A DNA stretch of 64,000 nt from Curtobacterium oceanosedimentum. Its GTDB lineage: Bacteria > Actinomycetota > Actinomycetes > Actinomycetales > Microbacteriaceae. Shown one piece after another: positions 28,022 through 35,286 of the stretch. The notes under the pieces were generated by a model. That model was not told the DNA's origin, did not search any database, and saw nothing but the letters and a program-made list of their open reading frames with translations. The stretch covers positions 33,377 to 97,376 of the forward strand of contig NZ_JAIXIG010000012.1 in NCBI RefSeq assembly GCF_020297365.1, read 5' to 3'. The stretch's first letter is position 1, and each line of letters starts with the position of its first letter. A program made the translations under genes and the position numbers.

Positions 28022-28663
28022 ATGACGTTCGCGGACACCCGCCCCATCCTGGACCAGCTCGGCTACACGATCCGGTACGTGCAGCTCCCCGGCGAGACCC
28101 TGCACGAGCCGCCGGTCGAGGGGGCGCTCCGCGTCGTCCAGACGGACGCCACCGGCTACGCCCTGGAGGTCGTCGACTACGGCACCGCCCGCCGGCTGGC
28201 CCAGGCCACCGGCGAGGAGGACGCCGTCGAGATGCTGCGCCGGTTCCTCAACCGGCCGTTCCCGGAGCCGCGGGACATCCGGCGGCACGAGCTCGACGGG
28301 CTGCGCGACCGTGCGGCGAGCACCTACCCGCAGCTCGCCCAGCAGGTGGCCCAGGCGGGCGCACAGGGTCTGACGATCCAGATCCCGGCCGGCGTGCCCG
28401 TCGACCGCATCGGTGGTCCCGACGGCTACCTGCTGCACCCGCTCGACACCCCGCTGCCGAGTCGCTCGCTGCCGCCGCACGTGGCGCAGTCCCCGGAGAC
28501 CCACCGCTACGTGGTCGACCGCCCGTTCCTGGTGGTCGTCCGGTTCGTGCAGCCCTGGTTCGAGCAGCCGGGCGGCGCGCTCCGCTTCGAGGTCGCCGAC
28601 CCGTCCACCACCGTGCGCGACCTGGTGGTCGACGGCTCGCTCGTCCGTCTCCGGGTGGTCTGA
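28022..28663 (+). CDS. TNT-domain (NAD+ glycohydrolase toxin-like) protein without a signal peptide
   Basis: 213 aa. Residues about 125-213 match the pattern of the TNT domain, the NAD+ glycohydrolase of the Mycobacterium CpnT toxin: VDRIGGPDGYLLHPLDTPL, PSRSLPP, then VQPWFEQPGG and a late VRDLVVDGSLVRLRV. R129, Y136, R148 and Q182 lie where CpnT has active-site residues (aligned from memory). Residues 1-120 are of unknown fold and include an Arg-rich helix. There is no signal peptide or secretion partner. A TAGGCT box 7 bases before the ATG suggests a leaderless message. It could be a toxin, a housekeeping NAD enzyme or an inactive relative. Confidence 0.7.
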   Translation: MTFADTRPILDQLGYTIRYVQLPGETLHEPPVEGALRVVQTDATGYALEVVDYGTARRLAQATGEEDAVEMLRRFLNRPFPEPRDIRRHELDGLRDRAASTYPQLAQQVAQAGAQGLTIQIPAGVPVDRIGGPDGYLLHPLDTPLPSRSLPPHVAQSPETHRYVVDRPFLVVVRFVQPWFEQPGGALRFEVADPSTTVRDLVVDGSLVRLRVV

Positions 28664-28681
28664 CCCCTCCGACACACGAGA

Positions 28682-28718
28682 ACAGCCCGCTCCACGCTCG
28701 ACGCGTGGGGCGGGCTGT
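28682..28718. terminator. bidirectional hairpin between the TNT-domain and DUF805 genes
   Basis: Sixteen-base arms (ACAGCCCGCTCCACGC and complement, one G-T pair) with a 5-base loop, placed between two convergent genes. It can end both transcripts. Confidence 0.8.
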
Positions 28719-28732
28719 CCTCGTTCCGGCAG

Positions 28733-29461
28733 CTACTGCTGGTCGGGGCGGTCGTACTGCGCGCCGGCCGGGCTCGACGGCAGGCAGCCGAAGACGATGG
28801 CGGCGGCGCCGACGAACAGCGCGATGAGCCAGAACGGACCGGCCAGGTTCGCGTCGTGCACACGTCGCCACCCGAGGGCGATGCTCGGCACCAGGGTCGC
28901 CAGGGACCACAGCACGAACAGCCCGAGCAGGACGAACGCGAACGGCGACGGTGCGGCGCTGCCCGAGGGGTTGCCGTACTCGTCGATGGTGGAGCTCGAC
29001 ACCAGCGACGCGATGAGGATCGCGTAGAAGCCGCCGAACAGCACGATGGTCACGATCGCGTTGGCGAGGATCCAGTACCAGAACTCGCTCCGGCTGGCGC
29101 GGCCGTCGAACCGGGCGTACTTCTTGAAGAACCGGACGAACGCGTCGAGGAACCCGGCGCCGTACCACGGGGCCCAGAGCGGCGGTGCGCCGTCCGGGCC
29201 GACGGGGATCGGCTGCTGGAACTGCGGGTACGGGTCGGCGTAGCGCTGCGGGTACGGCTGCTGCCCGTAAGGCTGCTGACCGTACCCGGGCTGCTGCCCG
29301 TACGGCTGCTGCCCGTACGGCTGCTGGCCGTACCCGGGCTGCTGACCGTACGGCTGCCCGTACCCGGGCGGCGGACCCTGCGGCTGCTGCCCGCGACCCG
29401 GTTGCCCCTGCGGCTGGTCACCGTCGGGCTGACCCCACCGGGGCGTCCCGTCGTTGCTCAT
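28733..29461 (-). CDS. DUF805 membrane protein with YGQQP-repeat tail
   Basis: 242 aa. Residues 1 to about 100 are Gln, Pro, Gly and Tyr rich, with repeated YGQQP(G) units, and should be disordered in the cytoplasm. Then PPLWAPWYG and [18 protein letters not shown] lead into a DUF805 domain of about four membrane helices with [19 protein letters not shown]805 proteins are small integral membrane proteins of unknown function. The ATG overlaps the stop of the next DUF805 gene upstream by 4 bases. Confidence 0.85.
   Translation of the reverse strand: MSNDGTPRWGQPDGDQPQGQPGRGQQPQGPPPGYGQPYGQQPGYGQQPYGQQPYGQQPGYGQQPYGQQPYPQRYADPYPQFQQPIPVGPDGAPPLWAPWYGAGFLDAFVRFFKKYARFDGRASRSEFWYWILANAIVTIVLFGGFYAILIASLVSSSTIDEYGNPSGSAAPSPFAFVLLGLFVLWSLATLVPSIALGWRRVHDANLAGPFWLIALFVGAAAIVFGCLPSSPAGAQYDRPDQQ
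29250..29371. repeat. in-gene minisatellite coding YGQQP units
   Basis: Variants of a 12-15-base unit reading GTACGGCTGCTG or GTACCCGGGCTGCTG on the plus strand repeat through this stretch of the DUF805 gene. They code Tyr-Gly-Gln-Gln-Pro blocks. Similar units lie at about 30597-30669 in the third DUF805 gene. Copy number could vary by slippage. Confidence 0.7.
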
Positions 29462-30024
29462 CGGCTCGAGTCGGGGCGGTCGTACCGCGCGCCCTGCGGG
29501 TTCGAGGGCAGCAGGCCGAAGACGATCCCGACGATGCCGACGAAGAAGGCGATGATCCACAGCGCACCGGGCAGGTTCACGTCGTGCAGTCGACGCCACC
29601 CGAGGGCGAGCGTCGGGACGAGGATCGCGAGGCCCCAGAGCAGGAACAGGATGCCCACGATGACGAACAGCGCCGACGGTTCGGTGACGGTCGATTGGAC
29701 GCTGGCGGACGTCGCGGTCGACGTCGACACGGTCGAGCGCTCCGACGTGGCGAAGCCGATACCGTACAGGATGCTGAGGACGATGGTGACGATCCCGTTC
29801 GCCAGGTACCACCACCAGAACTCGCTGCGGCTGGCACGTCCGCTGAACGTGGCGTACTTCTTGAAGAAGCGGCCGACGGCCTTGCCAAACGAGATCCCGT
29901 ACCACGGCGCCCAGAGCGGCGGTTCGCCGTTCGGACCGGTCGGCGGCTGCTGACCGTACTGCGGAGCGCCGGCGAACTGGGCGTTCGGCTGGTTGTTCGG
30001 ATCCTGCGGGTACTGATCGCTCAC
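29458..30024 (-). CDS. DUF805 membrane protein
   Basis: 188 aa. A short polar lead with one YGQQPP is followed by [29 protein letters not shown] and [16 protein letters not shown], the DUF805 core, with about four membrane helices. A Ser/Thr-rich loop (residues about 95-115) lies between helices. The GTG start follows a strong GAGGGGG. It is a paralogue of both neighbours and overlaps the next gene by 4 bases. Confidence 0.85.
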   Translation of the reverse strand: MSDQYPQDPNNQPNAQFAGAPQYGQQPPTGPNGEPPLWAPWYGISFGKAVGRFFKKYATFSGRASRSEFWWWYLANGIVTIVLSILYGIGFATSERSTVSTSTATSASVQSTVTEPSALFVIVGILFLLWGLAILVPTLALGWRRLHDVNLPGALWIIAFFVGIVGIVFGLLPSNPQGARYDRPDSSR

Positions 30025-30107
30025 GTGGTCCCCCTCGAGTGTTGGCTGATGTTCACGTTCGAGTCAACCAGAACCCCTGAGCGGCCGTCAGGACCGTTCC
30101 GACGACG

Positions 30108-30695
30108 TCACCGCTGCAGCGGACGGTCGTACTGCTGCCCCTGCGGGTTCGAGGACATCAGCCCGATGATCAGCGAGAACAGGATGCCGATCGGCGGGAT
30201 GATGAAGAACAACGCGAACAAGCCGCTGAGGTTCACATCGTGCAGCCGTCGCACGGTCAGGGCGATGAACCCGAGGGCGCACGCGAGGCTCCAGAGGCTG
30301 CCGAGCCCGTCCGAACCGTCGTCGACGAACGGCAGCACGTCGAAGCCGCTGCCGAAGATGCCGGCGGCCGCCGAACCGATGAGGTACCAGAGCGCCCAGA
30401 ACCAGTACTCCGACTGGCTGGCCCGACCGTCGAAGCGCACGTACTTCTTCCAGAACCGCACGAACGCCTGAGGGAAGGGGATGCCGTACCAGGGCGCCCA
30501 GAGCGGTGGCCCGGCCTTCCCACCACTCGGCTGTCCCGGCCCGGGCTGCGCGGACTGCCCGGACGGCCCCGGAGGCTGCTGACCCCACGGCCGCTGGCCG
30601 TACGGACCCGGCTGCTGGCCGTACGGACTCGGCTGCTGCCCGTACGGACTCGGCTGCTGCCCGTACGGGTCCCGGGGCGGGTACTGGTCACTCAT
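30108..30695 (-). CDS. DUF805 membrane protein with YGQQP-repeat tail
   Basis: 195 aa, third and most upstream of the tandem DUF805 set. The lead has YGQQPSPYGQQPSPYGQQP, then [27 protein letters not shown] and [15 protein letters not shown]. The protein ends SSNPQGQQYDRPLQR, an ending shared in form with its neighbours (DRP). GGAAGGA precedes the ATG. Function unknown. Confidence 0.84.
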   Translation of the reverse strand: MSDQYPPRDPYGQQPSPYGQQPSPYGQQPGPYGQRPWGQQPPGPSGQSAQPGPGQPSGGKAGPPLWAPWYGIPFPQAFVRFWKKYVRFDGRASQSEYWFWALWYLIGSAAAGIFGSGFDVLPFVDDGSDGLGSLWSLACALGFIALTVRRLHDVNLSGLFALFFIIPPIGILFSLIIGLMSSNPQGQQYDRPLQR

Positions 30696-30798
30696 CGGGC
30701 GTTCCTTCCGGCGCGGGTTGTCGGTCCACACAGAGTGTGGCACTCCCCCGGCCCGCAGAGCGTCATCCGCCCGGACGACACCTGACCCGACCGCCCGG

Positions 30799-31743
30799 TC
30801 AGGGCAGGAGCGCGAGCTTGCCTCCGGGGTGCCCGGACTCCAGCAGTTCCGCCGCCGCCTTCGCCTCGGACAGGGGGAAGGTCCGCGCCACCGGGACCTC
30901 GAGGTGCCCGGCACCCGCGAGGTCGATGAGTCGCTGCCGGACGGAGTCACGGAACGCCTTGCTCTCCGGCTGTGCGCCGCCGATCGCCCGGATGCCGTCG
31001 GACTCTGCCCGGCCGGGTGCCGCGATGGTCACGATGCGCGAGCGGTCTGCGACGAGCGCGAGGGAGACGTCCACCGCCTCGTCGGTGCCGACGCAGTCGA
31101 GCGCCACGTCGACGCCGTCGCCCGTGCCGTCCGCGACCAACGCTCGGACCCGCTCCTCGAGCCCGTCCCCGTAGGCGATCCACTCCCCGCCGAAGTCCGC
31201 GACCACGTCGGCGTTGCGTTCGGACGCGGTCCCGATCACCCGGGCCCCGAGCAGGCGGAGCTGCTGGAGCAGGCTGACCCCCACTGCTCCGGCGGCGCCG
31301 TGCACGAGGACGGTGTCGTTCCCGGAGGCCCGGGTGACCCGGAGCATGTCGGCTGCGGTGGTCCCGGCGAGGAGGAGGTTCGCGGCCTCGGGGAAGCCGA
31401 GCGACGCGGGCTTCGCGAACACGTCGCGCGCGGGCACCGTCAGTTCCTCGGCCCACCCGCCCTGGACGCGGAACGCGAGGACCTCGTCACCGACGGCTCC
31501 CCCTCCGGAGGCGATCTCCGTGTCGGGCCCGATCGCGCTGATGGTGCCGGCGATCTCGTAGCCGACGGCGATCGGCAGGTCGGACGGGTCACCCTGGCGG
31601 GTGTGCTTCGTGTCAGCGGGGTTCATGCCGGCGGCGCGGACCCGGATGGTGACCTCGCCGGGGCTGGGCGTGGATACCGCTGTGTCGGTGTACTCGAGGA
31701 CCTCGCTGCCGCCGAACCGCGGTGCCACCCAGTGCTTCGTCAT
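30799..31743 (-). CDS. NADP-dependent quinone oxidoreductase-like protein (zinc-free MDR family)
   Basis: 314 aa. The MDR alcohol-dehydrogenase fold: GroES-like N-terminus with RVRAAGMNPADTK, then the nucleotide loop VLVHGAAGAVGVSLLQQ. The structural zinc cysteines are absent, so it is probably a quinone reductase or enoyl reductase using NADPH. The start ATG 31743 is preferred over a longer frame. The gene marks the right edge of ordinary high-GC sequence before the island. Confidence 0.83.
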   Translation of the reverse strand: MTKHWVAPRFGGSEVLEYTDTAVSTPSPGEVTIRVRAAGMNPADTKHTRQGDPSDLPIAVGYEIAGTISAIGPDTEIASGGGAVGDEVLAFRVQGGWAEELTVPARDVFAKPASLGFPEAANLLLAGTTAADMLRVTRASGNDTVLVHGAAGAVGVSLLQQLRLLGARVIGTASERNADVVADFGGEWIAYGDGLEERVRALVADGTGDGVDVALDCVGTDEAVDVSLALVADRSRIVTIAAPGRAESDGIRAIGGAQPESKAFRDSVRQRLIDLAGAGHLEVPVARTFPLSEAKAAAELLESGHPGGKLALLP

Positions 31744-32061
31744 GCACCGGACGGTACGCCGATGGGCTGCTGGCGTGACGAGCCACGATTGATCGAGCGG
31801 CAATCGGTTCGGGCATCCGTGCGCTGAGACCGGTGGCAGCAGAGTGGCCCCGAGCTGGATCAGTCCACTCCGGACTAGACGCTTCCGACGCGCTGCCCCT
31901 CGCTTGGGTCCGGGAACGGAGAAGAGCTCGGGCGGTTCGTTGCCACAAACGGCCTAGGCAGGTTCGCGTCGCTGCAAGAAGTTCGCGTTAGACGGTCAAC
32001 AGTGAAGGCCTCCACTTGATCGGAGGGACAAGACTTTCTTCGGGATTGCCTCAATCTCATC
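31744..32061. other. AT-richer stretch without a recognised gene (island edge)
   Basis: No open frame here looks like real protein. The base content falls: the 60 bases from 31981 hold 31 G+C, while the flanking genes run well above that. This is the left edge of the island that ends near 35270. It may hold the promoter of the oxidoreductase gene and decayed ends of island genes. Confidence 0.55.
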
Positions 32062-32532
32062 TCACGTGCGAGCCGCACGTTCCAGCAGTTCCTCGATCGA
32101 AACGTCCCGCACCCACGCCGTCATGCACATTGCGACGCTCGCCGACAGCCCGCGCGACGACACGATGCAGTCCGTCCTCCGATCGCCACGTGACGATCAG
32201 CTCGGACGCGTCGTCAACTGCGTCGACGCCTTCCGGCCAGGTGTAACGATCGGGAGCAGCGTCCCACGGTTCCGACACGAGCTCCGGTCGCGACTTGATC
32301 AGCAAAGAGCGTTCCGCGTCACCCTGGTGACTGAACGTCGTCAGCAGGCGAGCAGAACCCCTGTCCCGTTTGAACATCGCGAGCGGATTGGACTGGATTC
32401 CGATCTGCGTCTCGAGGTCACCGTACGGCAGGAGCACTCCGGCTCCCGGGCGATCCCAGGGAGGCTCGTCGTGTCGGGTTGGGGATTCCCGATCGCCGCA
32501 CCGATGGCTCGGCCGTGGGCTGTGGTCCTCAC
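32062..32532 (-). pseudogene. immunity-like family member, frameshifted copy
   Basis: The start GTG 32532 reads MRTTAHGRAIGAAIGNPQPD, then the frame shifts near 32450 to LPYGDLETQIGIQS, on through FSHQGDAERSLL, and shifts again near 32150 to SIEELLERAART before a stop at 32062. Put together it gives about 155 residues that align with the intact neighbour at 32545. The first break is a one-base difference from the copy at 34412-34605. Both breaks could be decay or sequence error. The 5-prime half is a recent duplicate of the fragment at 34373. Confidence 0.65.
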
Positions 32533-32546
32533 CTGATGAACGCCTC
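32354..32546. repeat. 193-base segment duplicated at 34412-34605
   Basis: By hand alignment about nine bases in ten agree with 34412-34605, with a one-base indel near 32445 and a small cluster of changes around it. The shared segment runs from inside the gene to beyond its start, and includes the tail of the gene upstream. It shows that the island grew or was reshuffled by duplication. Confidence 0.75.
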
Positions 32547-33102
32547 ACTCCTGAGCATCGGGAGTCCCTAGCCGGCACTGAGTGTGCATCCCGTGCGCTG
32601 CCAGCCACTCCATCGGCCAGGGCGCGGAGACGATGTCGATCACCTGCTCGAGTGGCAGGGCGCGTACCCAGGCGAGGCGATACGCCGCGCTCGCTGCCGG
32701 TATCCCGAAAGCCCGGACGATGTGCACGTCATCGTGCCCCCAGGAGAAGACGTAGGTGCCACCACCGTCCGCCTGTAAGGTCACGGCGTCCGGCGCAGTT
32801 GCCCTGCCAGGGAACCACGGGCCCGACGAACGTTGGCTGCCATCCCTGATTGCGATGAAGCGCTCGACGTCGTCGACGTGCGAGAACTCCGCCGCTGTGG
32901 ACTCATACGCTCGGTCCCGATCGACAAGTCGATACCCGTCCGAGCAGGATTCAACCCGGCTGGAAGTCTCGATGTTGCCGTAACCGAACATCTCCTTCGG
33001 CTGACGATGAATGCCGGGTAGGCGAGACCAGTCCGGTTTGGAATTCCCGACGAACGCTCCGAGCTCGGCGGCATGGGGAAGTTCAGCACACGACTGACTC
33101 AT
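32545..33102 (-). CDS. immunity-like protein of the island family
   Basis: 185 aa. It begins MSQSCAELPHA, has GNSKPDWSRLPGI, then the family motif YGNIETSS, a second motif FSHVDDVERFI about 35 residues on, and a late AWVRALPLEQVID. These match the neighbours at 32062, 33837 and 34373. The overall plan (small, mostly beta-like, YGxxET then DxER) resembles Imm61-type immunity proteins from polymorphic toxin loci, but this is a tentative link. The ATG at 33102 follows GGTGG. The C-terminal end seems shifted in frame compared with the remnant at 34588. Confidence 0.6.
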   Translation of the reverse strand: MSQSCAELPHAAELGAFVGNSKPDWSRLPGIHRQPKEMFGYGNIETSSRVESCSDGYRLVDRDRAYESTAAEFSHVDDVERFIAIRDGSQRSSGPWFPGRATAPDAVTLQADGGGTYVFSWGHDDVHIVRAFGIPAASAAYRLAWVRALPLEQVIDIVSAPWPMEWLAAHGMHTQCRLGTPDAQE

Positions 33103-33202
33103 GGGATGACCACCGCCGTTCGGACAAGCGTCGGACGCCAACCGAGGTCGGATCTCCGTGCCGATACAGGCGCAGAAGTGGTAGGGCGAGTCGCGCTCGC
33201 GG

Positions 33203-33232
33203 CCATGCCCGTCTGCAGACAGACGGGCATGG
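33203..33232. terminator. 12-bp hairpin upstream of the immunity-like gene at 32545
   Basis: Perfect arms CCATGCCCGTCT and complement around a 6-base loop, about 100 bases before the ATG at 33102. It may end transcripts from the genes upstream on the minus strand, or be a repressor site. Confidence 0.55.
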
Positions 33233-33369
33233 CGGACACCCAGGGCCACGGAAGGACGAATCGAGTCATTCTGGACTGCACGCTCCACACTTGTTCACCC
33301 GGAGAAGACCCACACGGCGCGAGCGTTCGCGGCGTAAGCCTTTGCCAAGAAGGAAAAGGCATCCGACAA

Positions 33370-33537
33370 TTACTCCGTTCTCATTGGCGTGAAGCCGACC
33401 GTGACACCATTGCCGTCAATCCCCGTGCCTCGAGGAAGCCGTCGGATGGCATCCGCTGCGTACGGACCCCGTACACGCCATTCTAATCGAGCTCCTTCAG
33501 CCAAGGCAGTGATCTGACCCTCGGCCTGCTCAATCAT
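33370..33537 (-). CDS. small open frame, 55 aa, unknown
   Basis: ATG at 33537 with AGG just before it. The protein starts MIEQAEGQITALAEGARLEW and ends GNGVTVGFTPMRTE. The composition is sensible, with mixed charges and no low-complexity run, and the frame is bounded by a TGA upstream. It may be the surviving end of a larger island gene. No family is recognised. Confidence 0.3.
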   Translation of the reverse strand: MIEQAEGQITALAEGARLEWRVRGPYAADAIRRLPRGTGIDGNGVTVGFTPMRTE

Positions 33538-33836
33538 CCTGTGAACCCACTTGCTTCAGTGATCACTAGACGGGTCCGCGAACGCAATTCATCGGTCGAG
33601 AACCTTCGCATCGAAGAACACCTGCTGCTTTGCCGCTGGAGGCCCTCGTTACATCTTCGAAGGATCAACGATCTGCGCCTGGAGGCCACCGCCGGACTAG
33701 GCAAAGGCGGGGTCGATCCGACTGACCTCGATCGAACGGCCGTGGCCCCTGAGCGATGCGGTGTCGATGTCGAACACGGAGTCGAGTCCCGCCCGATGCG
33801 CTGGAGTCGGCAGTTCGGCAGGGAGCCAAGGACTGC

Positions 33837-34376
33837 CTACCGTGCGGCCGAAGACGCTGCTGCGGCGAACGCTGCGCGGGAATCAGCCGCAAGCGCGCAC
33901 GATTCGACCACCGCGATGGGCACGCGCGCCACGGTGGAGAACAGCAGCGCCGATCCCGTCGGGAGCGCGCCGCCGAACCGGGCTCGGTGTTCCGCTCCTG
34001 AAACGACCCACCGGAGGACGACACCGTCGCTGTCCGGGTGCAACGCGAACCCTTCGGGAAGCTCCTCTTCGCGGTCGAGGAGCCAATGTGCGACCGGCAG
34101 ACCACGGGCCTCGCGCAGGTGTCCGCTGGCGTCCGCGACGATGCACCGTTCCGCATCAGCCGCCGACTCGAACTCTGTGCCTGTCAGCGCGCCCGTCCCT
34201 CGGTCTCCGCGCCACTCGACCACCGAGGTCTCCGACACCGCGAACCGCCGAACAGTCTCGAAATCGCCGTACTGGACCTTGTGCGGCTCGACGACGACGC
34301 GGTCGTGCCCGGCCCGCCGCAGGACACTTTCGAGGAGTTCCAAGTGGCGAAACACTCCCGGAGGGTCCTTGGTCAT
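33837..34376 (-). CDS. immunity-like protein of the island family
   Basis: 179 aa. It carries the family motifs VQYGDFETVRRF (near residue 35) and FESAADAERCI (near 70), followed by HLREARGLP, which resembles the closing part of Imm61-type immunity domains (tentative). The C-terminus is Ala-rich and differs from its neighbours. Its ATG overlaps the stop of the N-terminal fragment gene by 4 bases (ATGA), so the two are coupled. Best preserved member of the array with that at 32545. Confidence 0.6.
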   Translation of the reverse strand: MTKDPPGVFRHLELLESVLRRAGHDRVVVEPHKVQYGDFETVRRFAVSETSVVEWRGDRGTGALTGTEFESAADAERCIVADASGHLREARGLPVAHWLLDREEELPEGFALHPDSDGVVLRWVVSGAEHRARFGGALPTGSALLFSTVARVPIAVVESCALAADSRAAFAAAASSAAR

Positions 34377-34591
34377 GACAGGACTCCAAACCCCTTGGGG
34401 TCAGTTCGGGAAGAACCCCTGTCCCGTGTGAAGATCGCGAGCGGATCCGACTGGATTCCGATTCGCGTCTCGACGTCACCGTGATGCAGGAGCACTCTCG
34501 CGCCCTTGAGGATCCCAGGGAGGCTCGTCGGGTCGGGTTGGGGATTCCCGATCGCCGCACCGATCGCTCGGCCGTGGGCTGTGGTCCTCAC
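34373..34591 (-). pseudogene. immunity-like family member, N-terminal fragment
   Basis: 72 aa. It reads MRTTAHGRAIGAAIGNPQPD, LPGI, then HHGDVETRIGIQSDPLAIF, matching the frameshifted copy at 32062 over about 60 residues. After DRGS it ends in an unrelated SRTDPKGFGVLS. Compared with the full members it lacks the second half. The GTG start overlaps the stop of the remnant upstream (GTGA). Confidence 0.6.
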
Positions 34592-34605
34592 TTGACGAAC
34601 GCCTC
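34412..34605. repeat. 194-base segment duplicated at 32354-32546
   Basis: Partner of the repeat described at 32354. Here the frame stays open, while the other copy has lost one base. Confidence 0.75.
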
Positions 34606-34722
34606 TCTTGTGGTCATGGGACCCAGCCCGGCTCTCGGGTCTCCTTCGAGGAACTGGGCAGCGTCGACCGCCGCACCGGCGGGAGCGATGATCTGCACCT
34701 CCTGCAGACGACCGTCCGGCTG
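34588..34722 (-). pseudogene. C-terminal remnant of an immunity-like gene
   Basis: An open frame of 44 codons after a TGA, reading LQEVQIIAPAGAAVDAAQFL, then GPMTTREAFVK and stop. LQEVQII lines up with LEQVIDI near the end of the protein at 32545, and the closing REAFVK lines up with SEAFIR coded in another frame just before the copy at 32532. So it looks like the tail of a lost family member. A short GTG start at 34698 is possible. Confidence 0.45.
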
Positions 34723-34771
34723 TCAGAAGGGTCCTCGACCAGGCCCAGTCAGAACGGGCATCAGACCTGCG

Positions 34772-35041
34772 CTAGTGCCCGAGGAGCTTTTTGCGGAGCT
34801 CCTTGTACCGTACGGACCCTTGTACGCGGCTCACGAAATCGCCGACGGCCGCGGAGCGGTCCGAGTAGTCGTCGACAGATTCCTCGGTGCTCCGTTCGTT
34901 CGTCGTGGAGACCCGCCATACGTCTGCTGTCTCGTAGATGCACGGGGTGTTCGCATCGTTGGACGGCCGCCGCATCCAGCAAAAGGGAGCGCCCGCGGCC
35001 TCGGCCAAGGCGAGTTCGCGCATCACGTCGATGTCATCCAT
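34772..35041 (-). CDS. small putative immunity protein next to a toxin remnant
   Basis: 89 aa, starting MDDIDVMRELALAEAAGAPF, with ADVWRVSTTNERS and ending KELRKKLLGH. It begins 15 bases after the stop of the toxin C-terminal fragment, the usual spacing of a toxin-immunity pair, and AGGA lies before the ATG. It lacks the YGxxET motif of the rest of the array. Call rests mainly on position; family not recognised. Confidence 0.5.
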   Translation of the reverse strand: MDDIDVMRELALAEAAGAPFCWMRRPSNDANTPCIYETADVWRVSTTNERSTEESVDDYSDRSAAVGDFVSRVQGSVRYKELRKKLLGH

Positions 35042-35056
35042 GAATTCGTCCTGTTC

Positions 35057-35245
35057 TCAGTGCAGAGGAATTTCGCGGAGTACGCCGAGGACCTGGAGGA
35101 TCTCGACCGGCAGCGGCAGTTGTACCTGCACTCCGCCGCCCGGAGAGCCGAAGCGTCCGACTGCGGCGATCTCACCACGATACGCATCGAGGGATCCGAG
35201 GTCGTGGTTGGTAGCCGTGAGCGGTACGAGCTGGAGGCCCGTCAC
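35057..35245 (-). pseudogene. C-terminal remnant of a secreted/polymorphic toxin, TNT-like end
   Basis: 62 residues. The end reads GRFGSPGGGVQVQLPLPVE, then ILQVLGVLREIPLH. A closing PGGG(V/T)Q-x-x-LP plus a final V-L-(R/K)-E-I helix is how many TNT-like and related toxin domains end. The upstream part is missing: the frame runs into a TGA at 35269-35267, inside or beside the mtlD terminator. So the N-terminal part of the toxin gene was deleted, and the join lies at the island border. Confidence 0.5.
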
Positions 35246-35266
35246 CAGCTGGTGACGGGCCTCCAG
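35231..35266 (-). terminator. perfect hairpin terminator after mtlD
   Basis: Sixteen-base arms (CTGGAGGCCCGTCACC and complement) around AGCT, 21 bases past the mtlD stop. It ends the mannitol operon and also marks the border between high-GC chromosome and the island. Confidence 0.85.
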
Positions 35267-35286
35267 TCAGGGAGACGCGGGCGTCG

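Larger units (their letters stand above)
33103..33836. other. island stretch with little recognisable coding
   Basis: AT-richer sequence between two immunity-like genes; the 60 bases from 33361 hold 31 G+C. It contains the hairpin at 33203-33232 and a small open frame at 33370-33537, listed separately. Other frames here are broken. It probably holds decayed toxin or immunity gene pieces. Confidence 0.5.

Noticed and set aside
33541..34431. 296-codon open frame on the plus strand in the island
   Set aside because: Opposite the better-supported immunity-like gene at 33837; no family marks, Arg/Ser-rich.
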